42,859 nt of DNA from JAWKIW01 sp046331175 (GCA_046331175.1 JAXLRI010000024.1:1-42859), one strand, 5' to 3'. Positions 1 through 8,618 are shown, numbered from the stretch's first letter. Notes: a model not told the origin generated them from the sequence alone. A program made the numbers and translations.

Positions 1-36
1 TGCGCCCGCCCCACCCGACCGACAACGCTTGGACCC

Positions 37-1380
37 GTGACCAGCACCTGGACGCCCTCCGCATGGCGCGCCCTCCCGGCCGCCCAGCAACCCGACTGGC
101 CCGACCCGTCGGACCTCGATCGCGTCACCAAGGTCCTGTCCACCTATCCCCCGCTGGTGTTCGCCGGCGAGGCCCGCGAGCTGCGGACCCAGCTGGCCCG
201 GGTGGCCCAGGGCGAGGCGTTCCTGCTGCAGGCCGGTGACTGCGCCGAGTCCTTCGACGCCTTCAGCGCCGACGCCATCCGAGACAAGCTGCGGGTGATC
301 CTGCAGATGGCCGTGGTCCTCGCCTACTCCGCCGGCGTCCCGGTCGTGAAGGTCGGGCGGATCGCGGGGCAGTTCGCCAAGCCGCGGTCGGCCGACACCG
401 AGACCGTCGACGGCGTCGAGCTGCCGAGCTTCCGCGGCCACATCGTCAACGACGCCGCCTTCACCGCCGCCGCCCGGGTGCCCGACCCCGAGCGGCTGCT
501 CACCGCCTACAACCAGTCCGCCGCCACCCTCAACCTCCTGCGGGCCTTCACCAAGGGCGGCTTCGCCGACCTGCGCCGGGTCCACCAGTGGAACCAGGAG
601 TTCGTGAGCTCGAGCAACGAGGGCCAGCGCTACGAGCAGCTCGCCGACGAGATCGACCGCGCCCTGCGGTTCATGAAGGCGTGCGGTCTCGACAGCGACG
701 ACCTCACCCAGCTGCACACGGTCGACTTCTGGACGAGCCACGAGGCGCTGATCCTCGGCTACGAGGAGGCGCTCACCCGGCGCGACTCGCTGACGGGCGA
801 CTGGTACGACTGCTCGGCCCACATGCTCTGGATCGGCGAGCGCACCCGCGGCGTCGACGACGCCCACATCCACTTCCTCGCCGGGGTCGAGAACCCCATC
901 GGCTGCAAGGTCGGGCCATCGGCCACCCCCGACGACGTCGTGGCGCTCTGCGACGCGCTCGACCCGCACAACACCCCCGGGCGGCTCACGCTGATCAGCC
1001 GCATGGGCGCCGGCCGCATCGACGAGGCCCTGCCGCCCTTGCTCGAGGCGGTCAAGGCGTCGGGCCATCCCGTCGTGTGGGCGTGCGACCCGATGCACGG
1101 CAACACGTTCACGTCCGAGACGGGCCACAAGACCCGGCACTTCGACGACGTGCTGGCCGAGCTGGCCGGCTTCTTCCGAGCGCACGCGGTCGCAGAGACC
1201 TGGCCCGGCGGCGTCCACGTGGAGCTGACCGGCGACAACGTCACCGAGTGCCTCGGGGGCGCCGAGGCGATCCTCGAGGAGAACCTCGACACCCGGTACG
1301 AGACGATGTGCGACCCGCGGCTCAACGCCCGCCAGTCGCTCGACCTCGCCTACCGCATCGCCGAGCTCCTCCGCGGCTGA
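37..1380 (+). CDS. aroG: Class II 3-deoxy-7-phosphoheptulonate (DAHP) synthase
   Basis: First enzyme of the shikimate pathway; it condenses phosphoenolpyruvate and erythrose 4-phosphate in the cytosol. The 447-residue protein is the usual size for the class II (plant/actinobacterial) family and is full length. Recognisable family stretches include FLLQAGDCAESF near residue 70, KVGRIAGQFAKPRS near residue 105, LISRMGAGRID and WACDPMHGNTF in the C-terminal half, and HVELTGDNVTECLGG near the end. The start is GTG at 37. AACGCT at 24-29, seven bases ahead of it, is a weak version of the TANNNT box seen before other genes here. No other aromatic-pathway gene is adjacent. A strong hairpin follows 42 bases after the stop, so the unit is probably monocistronic in this window. 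The family call is secure; the choice of aroG rather than another symbol is convention. Confidence 0.95.
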   Translation: MTSTWTPSAWRALPAAQQPDWPDPSDLDRVTKVLSTYPPLVFAGEARELRTQLARVAQGEAFLLQAGDCAESFDAFSADAIRDKLRVILQMAVVLAYSAGVPVVKVGRIAGQFAKPRSADTETVDGVELPSFRGHIVNDAAFTAAARVPDPERLLTAYNQSAATLNLLRAFTKGGFADLRRVHQWNQEFVSSSNEGQRYEQLADEIDRALRFMKACGLDSDDLTQLHTVDFWTSHEALILGYEEALTRRDSLTGDWYDCSAHMLWIGERTRGVDDAHIHFLAGVENPIGCKVGPSATPDDVVALCDALDPHNTPGRLTLISRMGAGRIDEALPPLLEAVKASGHPVVWACDPMHGNTFTSETGHKTRHFDDVLAELAGFFRAHAVAETWPGGVHVELTGDNVTECLGGAEAILEENLDTRYETMCDPRLNARQSLDLAYRIAELLRG

Positions 1381-1422
1381 CGGCCCCACCCCCGGCCCTC
1401 CCCCGCCCGGCCCGCCGCCTCG

Positions 1423-1473
1423 CGAACTTCCCGCGATTCCGAGGCTTGGTGCCTCGGAATCGCGGGAAGTTCG
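1423..1473 (+). terminator. Long perfect hairpin after aroG (51-bp hairpin family, copy 1)
   Basis: Two perfectly complementary 23-base arms (1423-1445 and 1451-1473) flank the 5-base loop ttggt. The hairpin lies 42 bases after the aroG stop. No T-run follows, so this would be an atypical terminator. The outer seven bases, CGAACTT, are shared with the hairpin at 41467-41517, which has the same arm and loop lengths. Confidence 0.6.
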
Positions 1474-1520
1474 GGGGCCTGACCTGGGGTTTTCCCACTG
1501 AAAGAGTGGGAGCAGAAATG

Positions 1521-1549
1521 TTGATGATCGGGGTCGGGATTGGTAGAAC
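1521..1549 (+). promoter_or_regulatory. Candidate promoter of the sulfite reductase operon
   Basis: TTGATG (1521-1526) and TAGAAC (1544-1549) are separated by 17 bases, a sigma-70-like arrangement ahead of the sulfite reductase gene. It predicts a leader of about 70 bases. A small hairpin, CCCACT/AGTGGG (1494-1510), lies just upstream. Confidence 0.4.
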
Positions 1550-1566
1550 GGTCGGAGCAATCCCGA
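1534..1566 (+). promoter_or_regulatory. Inverted repeat enclosing the -10 box (candidate operator)
   Basis: TCGGGATTG (1534-1542) and its exact complement CAATCCCGA (1558-1566) are 15 bases apart. The candidate -10 box TAGAAC sits inside the gap. A dimeric repressor bound here would cover the promoter. The binding protein cannot be told from the sequence. Confidence 0.4.
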
Positions 1567-1624
1567 TCGAACTGGTCGCCATTTACCCCCCGGGGTACTG
1601 CCGGCCCGACCCGAAGGCAGCCAA

Positions 1625-3394
1625 ATGCTCGAGCGAGAGATCGACCCGGAGGCCGCGGCCGACATCGCCAAGTTCGAGGACCTCCTCGGCCGCTACCTGG
1701 CCGGCGACCTCCCCGAGGACGTCTTCCGCGTCTTCCGGCTGAACAACGGCATCTACGGCCAGCGCCAGGGCGGCCACAACCAGATGGTCCGGGTCAAGGT
1801 GCCCTACGGCGGCGTCACCCCCGAGCAGCTCGACATGTGCGCCCACATCAGCGAGACCTTCTCCCGAGGCTGGGGCCACCTCACCACCCGCCAGAACATC
1901 CAGTTCCACTACGTGCAGCTCGAGCAGATCCCCGAGGTCATGCGGCTGCTCGCCTCCGTGGGACTCACCACGCGCGAGGCCTGCGGCGACACCGTGCGCA
2001 ACGTGATGGCCTGCCACCTCGCCGGCGCCTGCCCGCACGAGGCGCTCGACGTGTCGCCCTGGGCCGAGGCCGCCTTCCAGCACCTGCTGCGCCACCCGTT
2101 CGCCCAGCGCCTGCCGCGGAAGTTCAAGATCAACTTCTCGGGCTGCACCACCGACTGCGGCCAGGCCATGTTCAACGACGTCGGCGTGGTGGCCACCACC
2201 CGCACGCTCGACGACGGCACGGTCGAGGCCGGCTTCCGCGTGTTCATCGCCGGCGGCCTCGGCGCCACCCCCCACCCGGCGCTGGCGCTCGAGGAGTTCA
2301 CCCCGAAGGAGGACCTGCTGCCCACCATCGAGGCGGTGCTGCGGGTCTTCGAGCAGACGGGCAACCGCGACAACAAGCTGCGGGCCCGGCTCAAGTGGGT
2401 CGTCGACAACCTCGGCTTCGAGGAGGTCCAGCGGCGGATCCTGGCCCAGCGCAAGCTGCTGCCGGCCTCGTCGAGCTGGCCCGGCGGCATCCCCGAGGTC
2501 GTCCAGAAGCTCGGCGACGCCCCCGCCGGCGTGGCTCCCGGCGCCACCCCCACCGTCGTCGGCCAGGGCACACCCGTCACCCTGCGACGCAACCGGCCCT
2601 ACGACCGCTGGGAGGACGCCAACGTGGTCCGCGGCGTCGCCAAGGGCACCGTGTCGGCCATCGCCTACGCCCGCCTCGGCGACGTCACCACCGAGCAGCT
2701 GCGGGGCCTGGCCTCCACGCTGCGCGAGCTGGGCGTCGAGGCCCGCATCACCAACCGACAGAACCTGGCCATCCGTGGCCTGTCCGAAGCCCAGCTGCCC
2801 ACCCTCTACGCCCGCCTCGAGGCCATCGGCATGGCGGAACCGGGCGCCGAGCTCTCCCGCGACGTGGTCGCCTGCCCCGGCTCGGACACCTGCAACATCG
2901 CCGTGACCCAGTCGCGGGGCCTGGCCTCGGCCATCGGCGACGCCCTCGAGGAGGCCGGGCTCGCCGAGGTCGGCGGCGTCCGCACCAACATCTCGGGCTG
3001 CACCAACAGCTGCGGCCAGCACCACGTGGCCGACATCGGCTTCTTCGGCGCCGAGCGACGGGCCCACGGGCGCAGCGCCCCGGGCTACCAGATGCTGCTC
3101 GGCGGCTACGTGGGCCAGGAGCAGGTCCACTTCGGCGACAAGGCGCTGCGGCTGCCGGCCAAGAACGCCCCCCAGGCCGCCGTCCGGGTCGTCGGGCGGT
3201 TCGCCGCCGAACGGGAGGCCGGCGAGACCTTCCGCCAGTGGATCGACCGGTCGGGGGGCGCCACCGCCGTCGCCGACGGCCTGCGCGACCTCGACGAGTT
3301 CCCCTCCTTCGACGACGCCCCCGACTTCTACACCGACTACGGCGAGACCGGGCCCTTCGAAGCGGTCATCGGCGACTCGGAGTGCGCGACGTGA
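1625..3394 (+). CDS. Ferredoxin-type nitrite/sulfite reductase, probably assimilatory sulfite reductase
   Basis: A 589-residue siroheme and [4Fe-4S] enzyme that makes a six-electron reduction, here most likely sulfite to sulfide. The two family halves are visible. The second half carries the cluster ligands C417-x5-C423 (in ACPGSDTC) and C459-x3-C463 (in SGCTNSC). The first half keeps a cognate SGCTTDCGQ without being the cluster site. The ATG at 1625 has a good ribosome binding site, GAAGG at 1613-1617, seven bases upstream. The next gene, an APS reductase, starts inside the stop codon (GTGA overlap). That coupling is the reason to prefer sulfite over nitrite as substrate; the family alone would not decide. 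No sulfate adenylyltransferase or siroheme gene is in the window. Confidence 0.9.
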   Translation: MLEREIDPEAAADIAKFEDLLGRYLAGDLPEDVFRVFRLNNGIYGQRQGGHNQMVRVKVPYGGVTPEQLDMCAHISETFSRGWGHLTTRQNIQFHYVQLEQIPEVMRLLASVGLTTREACGDTVRNVMACHLAGACPHEALDVSPWAEAAFQHLLRHPFAQRLPRKFKINFSGCTTDCGQAMFNDVGVVATTRTLDDGTVEAGFRVFIAGGLGATPHPALALEEFTPKEDLLPTIEAVLRVFEQTGNRDNKLRARLKWVVDNLGFEEVQRRILAQRKLLPASSSWPGGIPEVVQKLGDAPAGVAPGATPTVVGQGTPVTLRRNRPYDRWEDANVVRGVAKGTVSAIAYARLGDVTTEQLRGLASTLRELGVEARITNRQNLAIRGLSEAQLPTLYARLEAIGMAEPGAELSRDVVACPGSDTCNIAVTQSRGLASAIGDALEEAGLAEVGGVRTNISGCTNSCGQHHVADIGFFGAERRAHGRSAPGYQMLLGGYVGQEQVHFGDKALRLPAKNAPQAAVRVVGRFAAEREAGETFRQWIDRSGGATAVADGLRDLDEFPSFDDAPDFYTDYGETGPFEAVIGDSECAT

Positions 3395-4092
3395 GCGTCA
3401 CCAGCCCCCACCCCACCCACCCGAAGACGCCCGACGACTTCACCGACGAAGAGCTGGCCGAGCTCTCCCTCGAGTTCGAGCGGCTGCCCGCCTCGAAGAT
3501 CATCCAGTGGGCGGTCGACAACTTCGCCCCCCACCTGTCGCTCACCGCGTCGATGACCGACGCCGTGCTCATCGATCTCGCCGTGAAGGTGTACCCCGAG
3601 ATCGAGGTCGTCTTCATCGACACCGGCTACCACTTCCCCGAGACCCTCGAGACGGTCGAGACGGTGCGCCGCCGGTACGGGCTCAACATGAAGATCATGA
3701 CCGTCGCCCACCACGACGACGCCCTGTGGGAGGTCGACCCCGAGAACTGCTGCTCGGCGGTCAAGGTCGGCCAGCTCGACCGGGCGCTGCTCGGCAAGTC
3801 GGCCTGGCTGTCGGGCCTCCGGCGCGACGAGGCCGACACCCGGGTCTCGGCGCCCCTCATCGCCCGCGACCTGCGGGGGCTGATCAAGATCAACCCCATC
3901 GCCATGTGGACCCAGCTCGACGTCGACGGCTACGTGGCCGACCACGACGTGCCGGTGAACCCGCTGATCGCCCAGGGCTACCCCTCGATCGGCTGCATGC
4001 CGTGCACCGGCAAGCCGACCGACCCCGACGACCCGCGCTCGGGGCGGTGGGCCGGTCGCTCGAAGACCGAGTGCGGCCTGCACGAGGCCTGA
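3391..4092 (+). CDS. cysH: Assimilatory APS (adenylylsulfate) reductase, [4Fe-4S] type
   Basis: Reduces adenylylsulfate to sulfite and AMP, feeding the sulfite reductase encoded just upstream. The protein has 233 residues in the PAPS/APS reductase fold. Cluster cysteines C120-C121 (in ENCCSAVKVG) and C202-x2-C205 (in IGCMPCTGK) are present; these mark the iron-sulfur APS-using branch rather than the cluster-free PAPS branch. The catalytic cysteine C228 is in the C-terminal ECGLH. The GTG start at 3391 overlaps the sulfite reductase stop (GTGA), so translation is probably coupled. Substrate choice (APS, not PAPS) rests on the CC/CxxC ligands. Nothing looks truncated. Confidence 0.93.
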   Translation: MSVTSPHPTHPKTPDDFTDEELAELSLEFERLPASKIIQWAVDNFAPHLSLTASMTDAVLIDLAVKVYPEIEVVFIDTGYHFPETLETVETVRRRYGLNMKIMTVAHHDDALWEVDPENCCSAVKVGQLDRALLGKSAWLSGLRRDEADTRVSAPLIARDLRGLIKINPIAMWTQLDVDGYVADHDVPVNPLIAQGYPSIGCMPCTGKPTDPDDPRSGRWAGRSKTECGLHEA

Positions 4093-4150
4093 CCGGCCGT
4101 CCCGGTCGGCGGCTCGCCCTGCTTGACCGGCCGCGAGGTGGGCGGCAACG

Positions 4151-5062
4151 ATGGCGGTCGTGACAGAAACGGCCGATGAGCGAACGACCGGCGGCCTGCC
4201 CGACGTGGAGATCCCCACGCGGGTGCTGGTCCTCGGCATGGCCCACCACGACGGCACGATCATGGCCAGCGAGCTCTACCCCGTCGCCGAGGCCTGCGGC
4301 CAGAGCGGCGACCAGGTCCGGTCGTGCCTCCGGCGACTGGTGGCCGAAGGGCTGTTCACCCGGGAGCGCGAGGGCCGCGACGCGGTCTTCCACGCCACCG
4401 GCGACGGCATGCGCGCCCTCGGGTCCTCGCTCGAACGGGCCCGCCTCGCCTACGCCCAGGACGCCGCCGGCAAGAGCTGGGACCGCAAGTGGCGCATGGT
4501 CGCCTTCGCCATCCCCGAAGCCCGCCGCGCCGCCCGCGACGCCTTTCGCGACCGCCTGCTCGAGCTGGGCGGCGCCGCCATCCAGAACGGCCTCTACGTG
4601 TCGCCCCACCGCTGGGAGCACGACGCCCTGGCCGAGGCCGACCGACTCGAGGTCCGCGAGCACGTCACGGTGGCGATCACCGACGAGCTCGACGTCGGGG
4701 GCGTGGCCGATCCGCGCCAGCTGGCTGCTCGGCTCTGGCCGATCGACGACCTGGCCAAGCGCTACCGGGCCTTCTGCGCCGTCTACGAGGGCATCCCGGC
4801 CGAGCTCGAGCACATGCGCCGGCAGCACCGCCGGCTGACCGAGTCCGAGTTCCTCCCGGGCGCCCTCATCATCGGCATCAAGTTCCGCGAGTGCTTCGAC
4901 GTCGACCCGCTGCTGCCCCCCGAGCTGCTCCCCCGGCCGTGGCCGGGCCGCCAGGCCCGCGAGCTGCTGGCGCGCAGCCGCCGCCTGGGCATCCTCCTGC
5001 GGGAGGAGCACAACAAGCCCCAGCTGTTCGCCCCGCTCGACGACGTCCTGGAGACGATCTGA
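4151..5062 (+). CDS. PaaX-family transcriptional regulator
   Basis: A 303-residue protein with the PaaX layout: an N-terminal winged helix (about residues 15-90, containing QVRSCLRRLVAEGLF), a middle domain with the typical WDRKWRMVAFAIPE segment and a glycine-rich QNGLYVSPHRW, and a C-terminal DP-LLPPELLPRPWPG segment. PaaX of E. coli represses phenylacetate catabolism, with phenylacetyl-CoA as inducer. No phenylacetate genes are here, so the target is unknown. The ATG at 4151 has GGTGGG about eight bases upstream. A GTG start for the lipoprotein gene follows two bases after its stop, so the two may be co-transcribed. The family call is firm; the regulon is not inferable. Confidence 0.85.
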   Translation: MAVVTETADERTTGGLPDVEIPTRVLVLGMAHHDGTIMASELYPVAEACGQSGDQVRSCLRRLVAEGLFTREREGRDAVFHATGDGMRALGSSLERARLAYAQDAAGKSWDRKWRMVAFAIPEARRAARDAFRDRLLELGGAAIQNGLYVSPHRWEHDALAEADRLEVREHVTVAITDELDVGGVADPRQLAARLWPIDDLAKRYRAFCAVYEGIPAELEHMRRQHRRLTESEFLPGALIIGIKFRECFDVDPLLPPELLPRPWPGRQARELLARSRRLGILLREEHNKPQLFAPLDDVLETI

Positions 5063-5064
5063 CC

Positions 5065-5967
5065 GTGACCCTGACCGTGACCGCCGTCGACCGGTGCCGG
5101 CCGCTCCCCCCGGACCACCCCCGGCCTGGCGGCAGCCGACGAGGTCGCCGGCGGGCGCTGGCCACCGCCGGCATGGTCGCCACGCTCACCATGGCCACCC
5201 TCGGTGCGGCCGGGTGCTCGGCGACCACCGGGCCGGCCGGCTCGGCGGCCACCACGCTGCCCCCGGCCACCACGGCCAGCACGGCCCCCGATGCCCCAGC
5301 CGCGCTGGCGGCAGCGAGCCCCTGGTTCCTGCGCGGGACCACGGTGGGCGCCGGCCAGGCGCTGCCGGTGGAGGGGCCCGACAAGCCCCGGGCTGCGCTC
5401 GACCTGCTGTTCAACGGGCGGTCGCCGGCCGACGTCGCCGCCGGCCTGACCGACGCCATCGATCCGAACACCGACATCCTCGGCTATCGCGTGGAGGGCG
5501 ACGTGGCCGTCGTCGACCTCAGTCGCACCTTCGAGACGGCCAACACCCGACCCCAGGTCGCCCAGGTCGTGTACACCCTCACCCAGTTCAAGGAGATCAA
5601 GAAGGTCCGCTTCCTGATCGAGGGCGAGCCCAACGGCGCCACCGGCGTGCCCGCCATCGGCCGTGACGACCTCGGCGACATCACGCCGGCCGTGCTCCTG
5701 GAGTCGCCCACGCCGGGAGCGGCACCGGTGCGCACGTTCCGGGCCAACGGGACCACGGTGCCCACCGTCGACCAGGTGGCGTGGCGGGTGGAGGTCGGCG
5801 GTGCGGTGGTGGCGTCGGGCACCACCCCCGCCAACACCGCCAAGGGCGCCGCCCGCAAGCGCTTCAGCGCCGCCGTCGACCTGGGCGGTGCGACCGCCGG
5901 ACCGGCCGACCTGATCGTCGGATCGGGCCCCGACGAGATCAGCCTCCCGATCGTGATCGGCCCGTAG
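5065..5967 (+). CDS. GerMN-domain lipoprotein-like secreted protein
   Basis: About 300 residues. An arginine-rich stretch is followed by a hydrophobic segment and a plausible lipobox ending LGAAGC near residue 52, then a Thr/Ala/Pro-rich linker and a GerMN-like domain (about residues 100-205, with KPRAALDLLFNG, VVDLSRTFETAN and QVVYTLTQF). A C-terminal Ig-like segment ends the protein. GerMN domains occur in spore germination protein GerM and in actinobacterial lipoproteins such as LpqB; their role is poorly defined. GTG codons at 5065 and 5077 and an internal ATG at 5173 are all possible starts; I chose 5065 because it lies two bases after the regulator gene. Start uncertain, domain call fairly secure. 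Confidence 0.75.
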   Translation: MTLTVTAVDRCRPLPPDHPRPGGSRRGRRRALATAGMVATLTMATLGAAGCSATTGPAGSAATTLPPATTASTAPDAPAALAAASPWFLRGTTVGAGQALPVEGPDKPRAALDLLFNGRSPADVAAGLTDAIDPNTDILGYRVEGDVAVVDLSRTFETANTRPQVAQVVYTLTQFKEIKKVRFLIEGEPNGATGVPAIGRDDLGDITPAVLLESPTPGAAPVRTFRANGTTVPTVDQVAWRVEVGGAVVASGTTPANTAKGAARKRFSAAVDLGGATAGPADLIVGSGPDEISLPIVIGP

Positions 5968-5974
5968 ACCCGGC

Positions 5975-5997
5975 CGTCACCTCCGTCGCGGGTGACG
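5975..5997. terminator. Short hairpin between convergent genes
   Basis: CGTCACC and GGTGACG form a 7-bp stem around a 9-base loop between the lipoprotein gene stop (5967) and the end of the VWA gene (6040). A modest bidirectional terminator candidate. Confidence 0.3.
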
Positions 5998-6039
5998 ACC
6001 ATGGGCGGGTGGACGACCACCAGTCCCGCGGCCCGTCGA

Positions 6040-7536
6040 CTACACCAGGTTGTCGACGAACTTCTCGAGCTGGCGGAGGTTGCGGCACTCGAACACGCCG
6101 TCGCAGTGCACGCCGTACTCCCCGACGATCGAGTCGCCGGTGTCCCAGTAGCTCTGCGGCTCGGGGTTCAGCCAGAAGAGGTGCCGCGCCTTGTGGCGCA
6201 TCTCCTTGAGCACCCAGGACTGGGAGGCGTGGTAGTTGTTCCGGGCGTCGCCGAGGATGATGACGGTGGTCTTCGGGCCGACGTCCTTGCCCCACTTCTG
6301 CCAGAACAGCTCGATGGCGTGGCCGTAGTCGGAGTGGCCGTCGACCCACACCACGTCGGCCTCGGTGTTGACCCGGTGGACGGCCTCGGCGATGTCCTCG
6401 ACGCCCTCGAAGTAGCTGGTGACCTCGTCGATGCCGTCGATGAACACGAACGACCGCACCTTCGAGAACTGCCCGGAGATGGCGTAGACGAGGTGCAACG
6501 TGAACCGGGCGAAGGCGGCGACCGAGCCGGAGATGTCGGCGATGACGAAGATCTCGGGCTTGGCCGGCCGCGGGTAGCGGAACTTGGGCTCGGCGGGGAC
6601 GCCCCCGTAGCTGAGCGAGTGCCGCATGGTGTTGCGGAAGTCGAGCGGGCCCTTGCGGCCGTGGCGGCGCTTGCGGGCCAGGCGCACGGCCAGCTTCCGG
6701 GTGAGCGGGTAGATCGCCTGCCGCAGGTTCTTCATCTCCTCGCGGCTGGCGTGCATGAAGTCGACGTCTTCGGGCAGCGGCTTGCGCAGGGTCTTGGCCA
6801 TGGCGTCGACGCCGCGGTCCATCACCAGCCGCCTCCGGATCTCGGCCTCGATCTCCTGCTTGAGCTGCTCGACGCGGGTCTCGTACTCGTCGCGCTCGAG
6901 GCGCTCCTCGAGCGGGCTCAGCGGAGCCGGCGACTGCTCGCGCGCCTGATCCATCATCCGCTCGAGGACGTTGTCGAGGTCGAGGTTCCGCAGCGTCCGG
7001 TAGAGGTAGTAGGTGCCCCCGACCGGACGACCCGGCTCCATGCCGGCGTAGCGCTTCACCGCCTGGCGGGCCAGGGCCCGCAGCATGGCGTCGTCGCCCT
7101 CCATGAGGGCCTTGTAGAGCATCTCGGCCAGCTCTTCGGGCGTCAGCGCATCGCCACCGCCCTGACCGCGCATCCCGCCCATGCCCGGGATCTCGCCCTC
7201 GAGCTCGTCGTCCTCGTCGGCTTCGGGCAGCTCGTCGGCGTCGGCCCCCAGGGCCCACTGCTGGCCCCGCAACGAGAAGTAGACCTCGAACACCGTCTCG
7301 AAGGCCCGCCAGTGGGCATTGCTCTTCACGAGGGTGGCCGCCAGGGCGTACTTGAAGGCCTCGCGGTCGTCGAGCGGGATGTGCTTGACGGCCTCCATGG
7401 CGTCGAGGTTCTCGGTGAGGCTGACCGGCAGCCCGGCTTCGCGCAGCTCGCGGATGAAGCCCTCGAGCAGCTCGAGCATCGGCGCGCCGGTGAGGCGCAC
7501 GCCGGGCAGGTCGTCGTCCACGTCGATGTCGGTCAC
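6040..7536 (-). CDS. VWA (CoxE-like) protein partnered with MoxR
   Basis: A 498-residue cytosolic protein with a helical N-terminal part, an acidic linker around residues 100-115, a charged helical region near 215-240, and a C-terminal von Willebrand A domain. The MIDAS metal site begins D334-I-S336-G-S338, and a later GDARNN supplies a further acidic ligand. Sequence character is that of CoxE/YehP-type proteins, which act with MoxR AAA+ ATPases as a chaperone-like pair that matures or inserts cofactors into client enzymes. The upstream gene on the same strand is that ATPase, 69 bases away. The GTG start at 7536 gives MTDIDVDDD. No obvious client enzyme such as a molybdenum hydroxylase lies nearby, so the client is unknown. 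Confidence 0.88.
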   Translation of the reverse strand: MTDIDVDDDLPGVRLTGAPMLELLEGFIRELREAGLPVSLTENLDAMEAVKHIPLDDREAFKYALAATLVKSNAHWRAFETVFEVYFSLRGQQWALGADADELPEADEDDELEGEIPGMGGMRGQGGGDALTPEELAEMLYKALMEGDDAMLRALARQAVKRYAGMEPGRPVGGTYYLYRTLRNLDLDNVLERMMDQAREQSPAPLSPLEERLERDEYETRVEQLKQEIEAEIRRRLVMDRGVDAMAKTLRKPLPEDVDFMHASREEMKNLRQAIYPLTRKLAVRLARKRRHGRKGPLDFRNTMRHSLSYGGVPAEPKFRYPRPAKPEIFVIADISGSVAAFARFTLHLVYAISGQFSKVRSFVFIDGIDEVTSYFEGVEDIAEAVHRVNTEADVVWVDGHSDYGHAIELFWQKWGKDVGPKTTVIILGDARNNYHASQSWVLKEMRHKARHLFWLNPEPQSYWDTGDSIVGEYGVHCDGVFECRNLRQLEKFVDNLV

Positions 7537-7605
7537 GAGGTCCTCGGGCGCTGAGGTCGGCGGCGGAACGGTCGGTGGCTGATCGGGCGGGCGGTCAGCC
7601 GTCGA

Positions 7606-8517
7606 TCACGGGGCGATCTTGCCGAGCTGGGGCCGCTTCTTGTCGTCGGCCAGCTCGCGGACCGCCTTGGCGATGTCGCTCTGGTACTTGAGCAGGATGT
7701 TGATGGTCTCGGTGGCGGTGGCCTCGTCGACCTGCTCGACGCCGAGCAACATGAGCGTGCGGGCCCAGTCGAGGGTCTCGGACACCGACGGGCTCTTCTT
7801 CAGCTCGAGCTGGCGGATCGACCGCACGATGCGGGCCACCTGGTCGGCCAGCGAGTCGGAGATGTCGGGCACCTTGGTGAGCACGATCTCCTTCTCCCGC
7901 TCGAGGTCGGGGTAGTCGATGTGCAGGAACAGGCACCGGCGCTTCAGAGCCTCGGACAGCTCGCGGGTGTTGTTGGAGGTGAGGAACACCAGCGGGATCT
8001 GCTTGGCGGTGAGCGTGCCCAGCTCGGGGATGGAGACCTGGTAGTCGGAGAGGACCTCGAGCAGGAGCGCCTCGGTCTCGACCTCCACCCGGTCGACCTC
8101 GTCGATCAGCAGCACGACCGGGTCGTCGGCGCGGATGGCCTCGAGCAGCGGTCGCGTGAGCAGGAAGTCGTCGGAGAAGATGTCGGTGGAGATGTCGTCC
8201 CAACCCCGCTCGGACTCGTCGGCGGTGGCCTTCTCGGTCTGGATGCGCAGGAGCTGCTTCTTGTAGTTCCACTCGTAGATGGCCTTGGACTCGTCGAGGC
8301 CCTCGTAGCACTGGAGCCGGATGAGGCGGGCTCCGGTGATCTCGGCCACCGACTTCGCCAGCTGGGTCTTGCCCGTGCCCGCCGGACCCTCGACCAGCAC
8401 CGGCTTGCCGAGGCGGTCGGCCAGGTACACGATGCCGGCGATGCCCTCGTCGGCGAGGTAGTCGGCCTTGCGCAGCCGATCGCGGACGTCGGGGACCGTG
8501 TCGAAGCGGTAGCTCAT
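7606..8517 (-). CDS. MoxR-family AAA+ ATPase
   Basis: A 303-residue ATPase. Walker A is GPAGTGKT with K50, Walker B is LLIDE at 136-140, sensor 1 is TSNN near 180-183, and an arginine-finger candidate is in ALKRRCLF near 193. The MoxR-specific long insert lies between the Walker motifs. MoxR proteins form hexamers that work with VWA-domain partners on protein complexes; the next gene is such a partner. The start ATG (8517) lies six bases after a TAGCCT box, so the messenger is probably leaderless. A palindromic operator candidate overlaps the expected -35 position. Family assignment is firm. Confidence 0.92.
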   Translation of the reverse strand: MSYRFDTVPDVRDRLRKADYLADEGIAGIVYLADRLGKPVLVEGPAGTGKTQLAKSVAEITGARLIRLQCYEGLDESKAIYEWNYKKQLLRIQTEKATADESERGWDDISTDIFSDDFLLTRPLLEAIRADDPVVLLIDEVDRVEVETEALLLEVLSDYQVSIPELGTLTAKQIPLVFLTSNNTRELSEALKRRCLFLHIDYPDLEREKEIVLTKVPDISDSLADQVARIVRSIRQLELKKSPSVSETLDWARTLMLLGVEQVDEATATETINILLKYQSDIAKAVRELADDKKRPQLGKIAP

Positions 8518-8523
8518 CGGGCC

Positions 8524-8529
8524 AGGCTA
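8524..8529 (-). promoter_or_regulatory. -10 box of moxR (leaderless type)
   Basis: TAGCCT read on the minus strand, six bases before the ATG at 8517. TTGACC at 8549-8554 (minus) could act as -35, with a long 19-base spacer. Confidence 0.5.
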
Positions 8530-8538
8530 CCGGCTGAC

Positions 8539-8554
8539 TTGACCGCTCGGTCAA
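8539..8554. promoter_or_regulatory. Palindromic operator candidate TTGACCG-NN-CGGTCAA
   Basis: A perfect 7+2+7 dyad (TTGACCGCTCGGTCAA) in the divergent region between moxR and the cyclase gene. The form matches operators bound by TetR-family dimers in other bacteria. It overlaps the probable -35 region of moxR. No TetR gene is encoded in this window, so the regulator would act from elsewhere. Confidence 0.5.
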
Positions 8555-8618
8555 TTGATCTGGCGGCCCGACGCCGTCGAGGGACGGACCGTCTCGGGGC
8601 CGCTCCGACGCCGGTCAC

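Noticed and set aside
1518..1742. Possible upstream leader peptide before the sulfite reductase gene (ATG at 1518, with Cys codons), as in cysteine attenuators
   Set aside because: The frame does not stop before the gene but runs over 100 bases into it, and has only scattered Cys codons.
1583..3130. Long antisense open frames over the sulfite reductase, and similarly over MurJ/PspA, mrdA and other genes
   Set aside because: They mirror the codon structure of GC-rich genes on the other strand, show repetitive Ala/Gly/Arg/Val composition and no domains.
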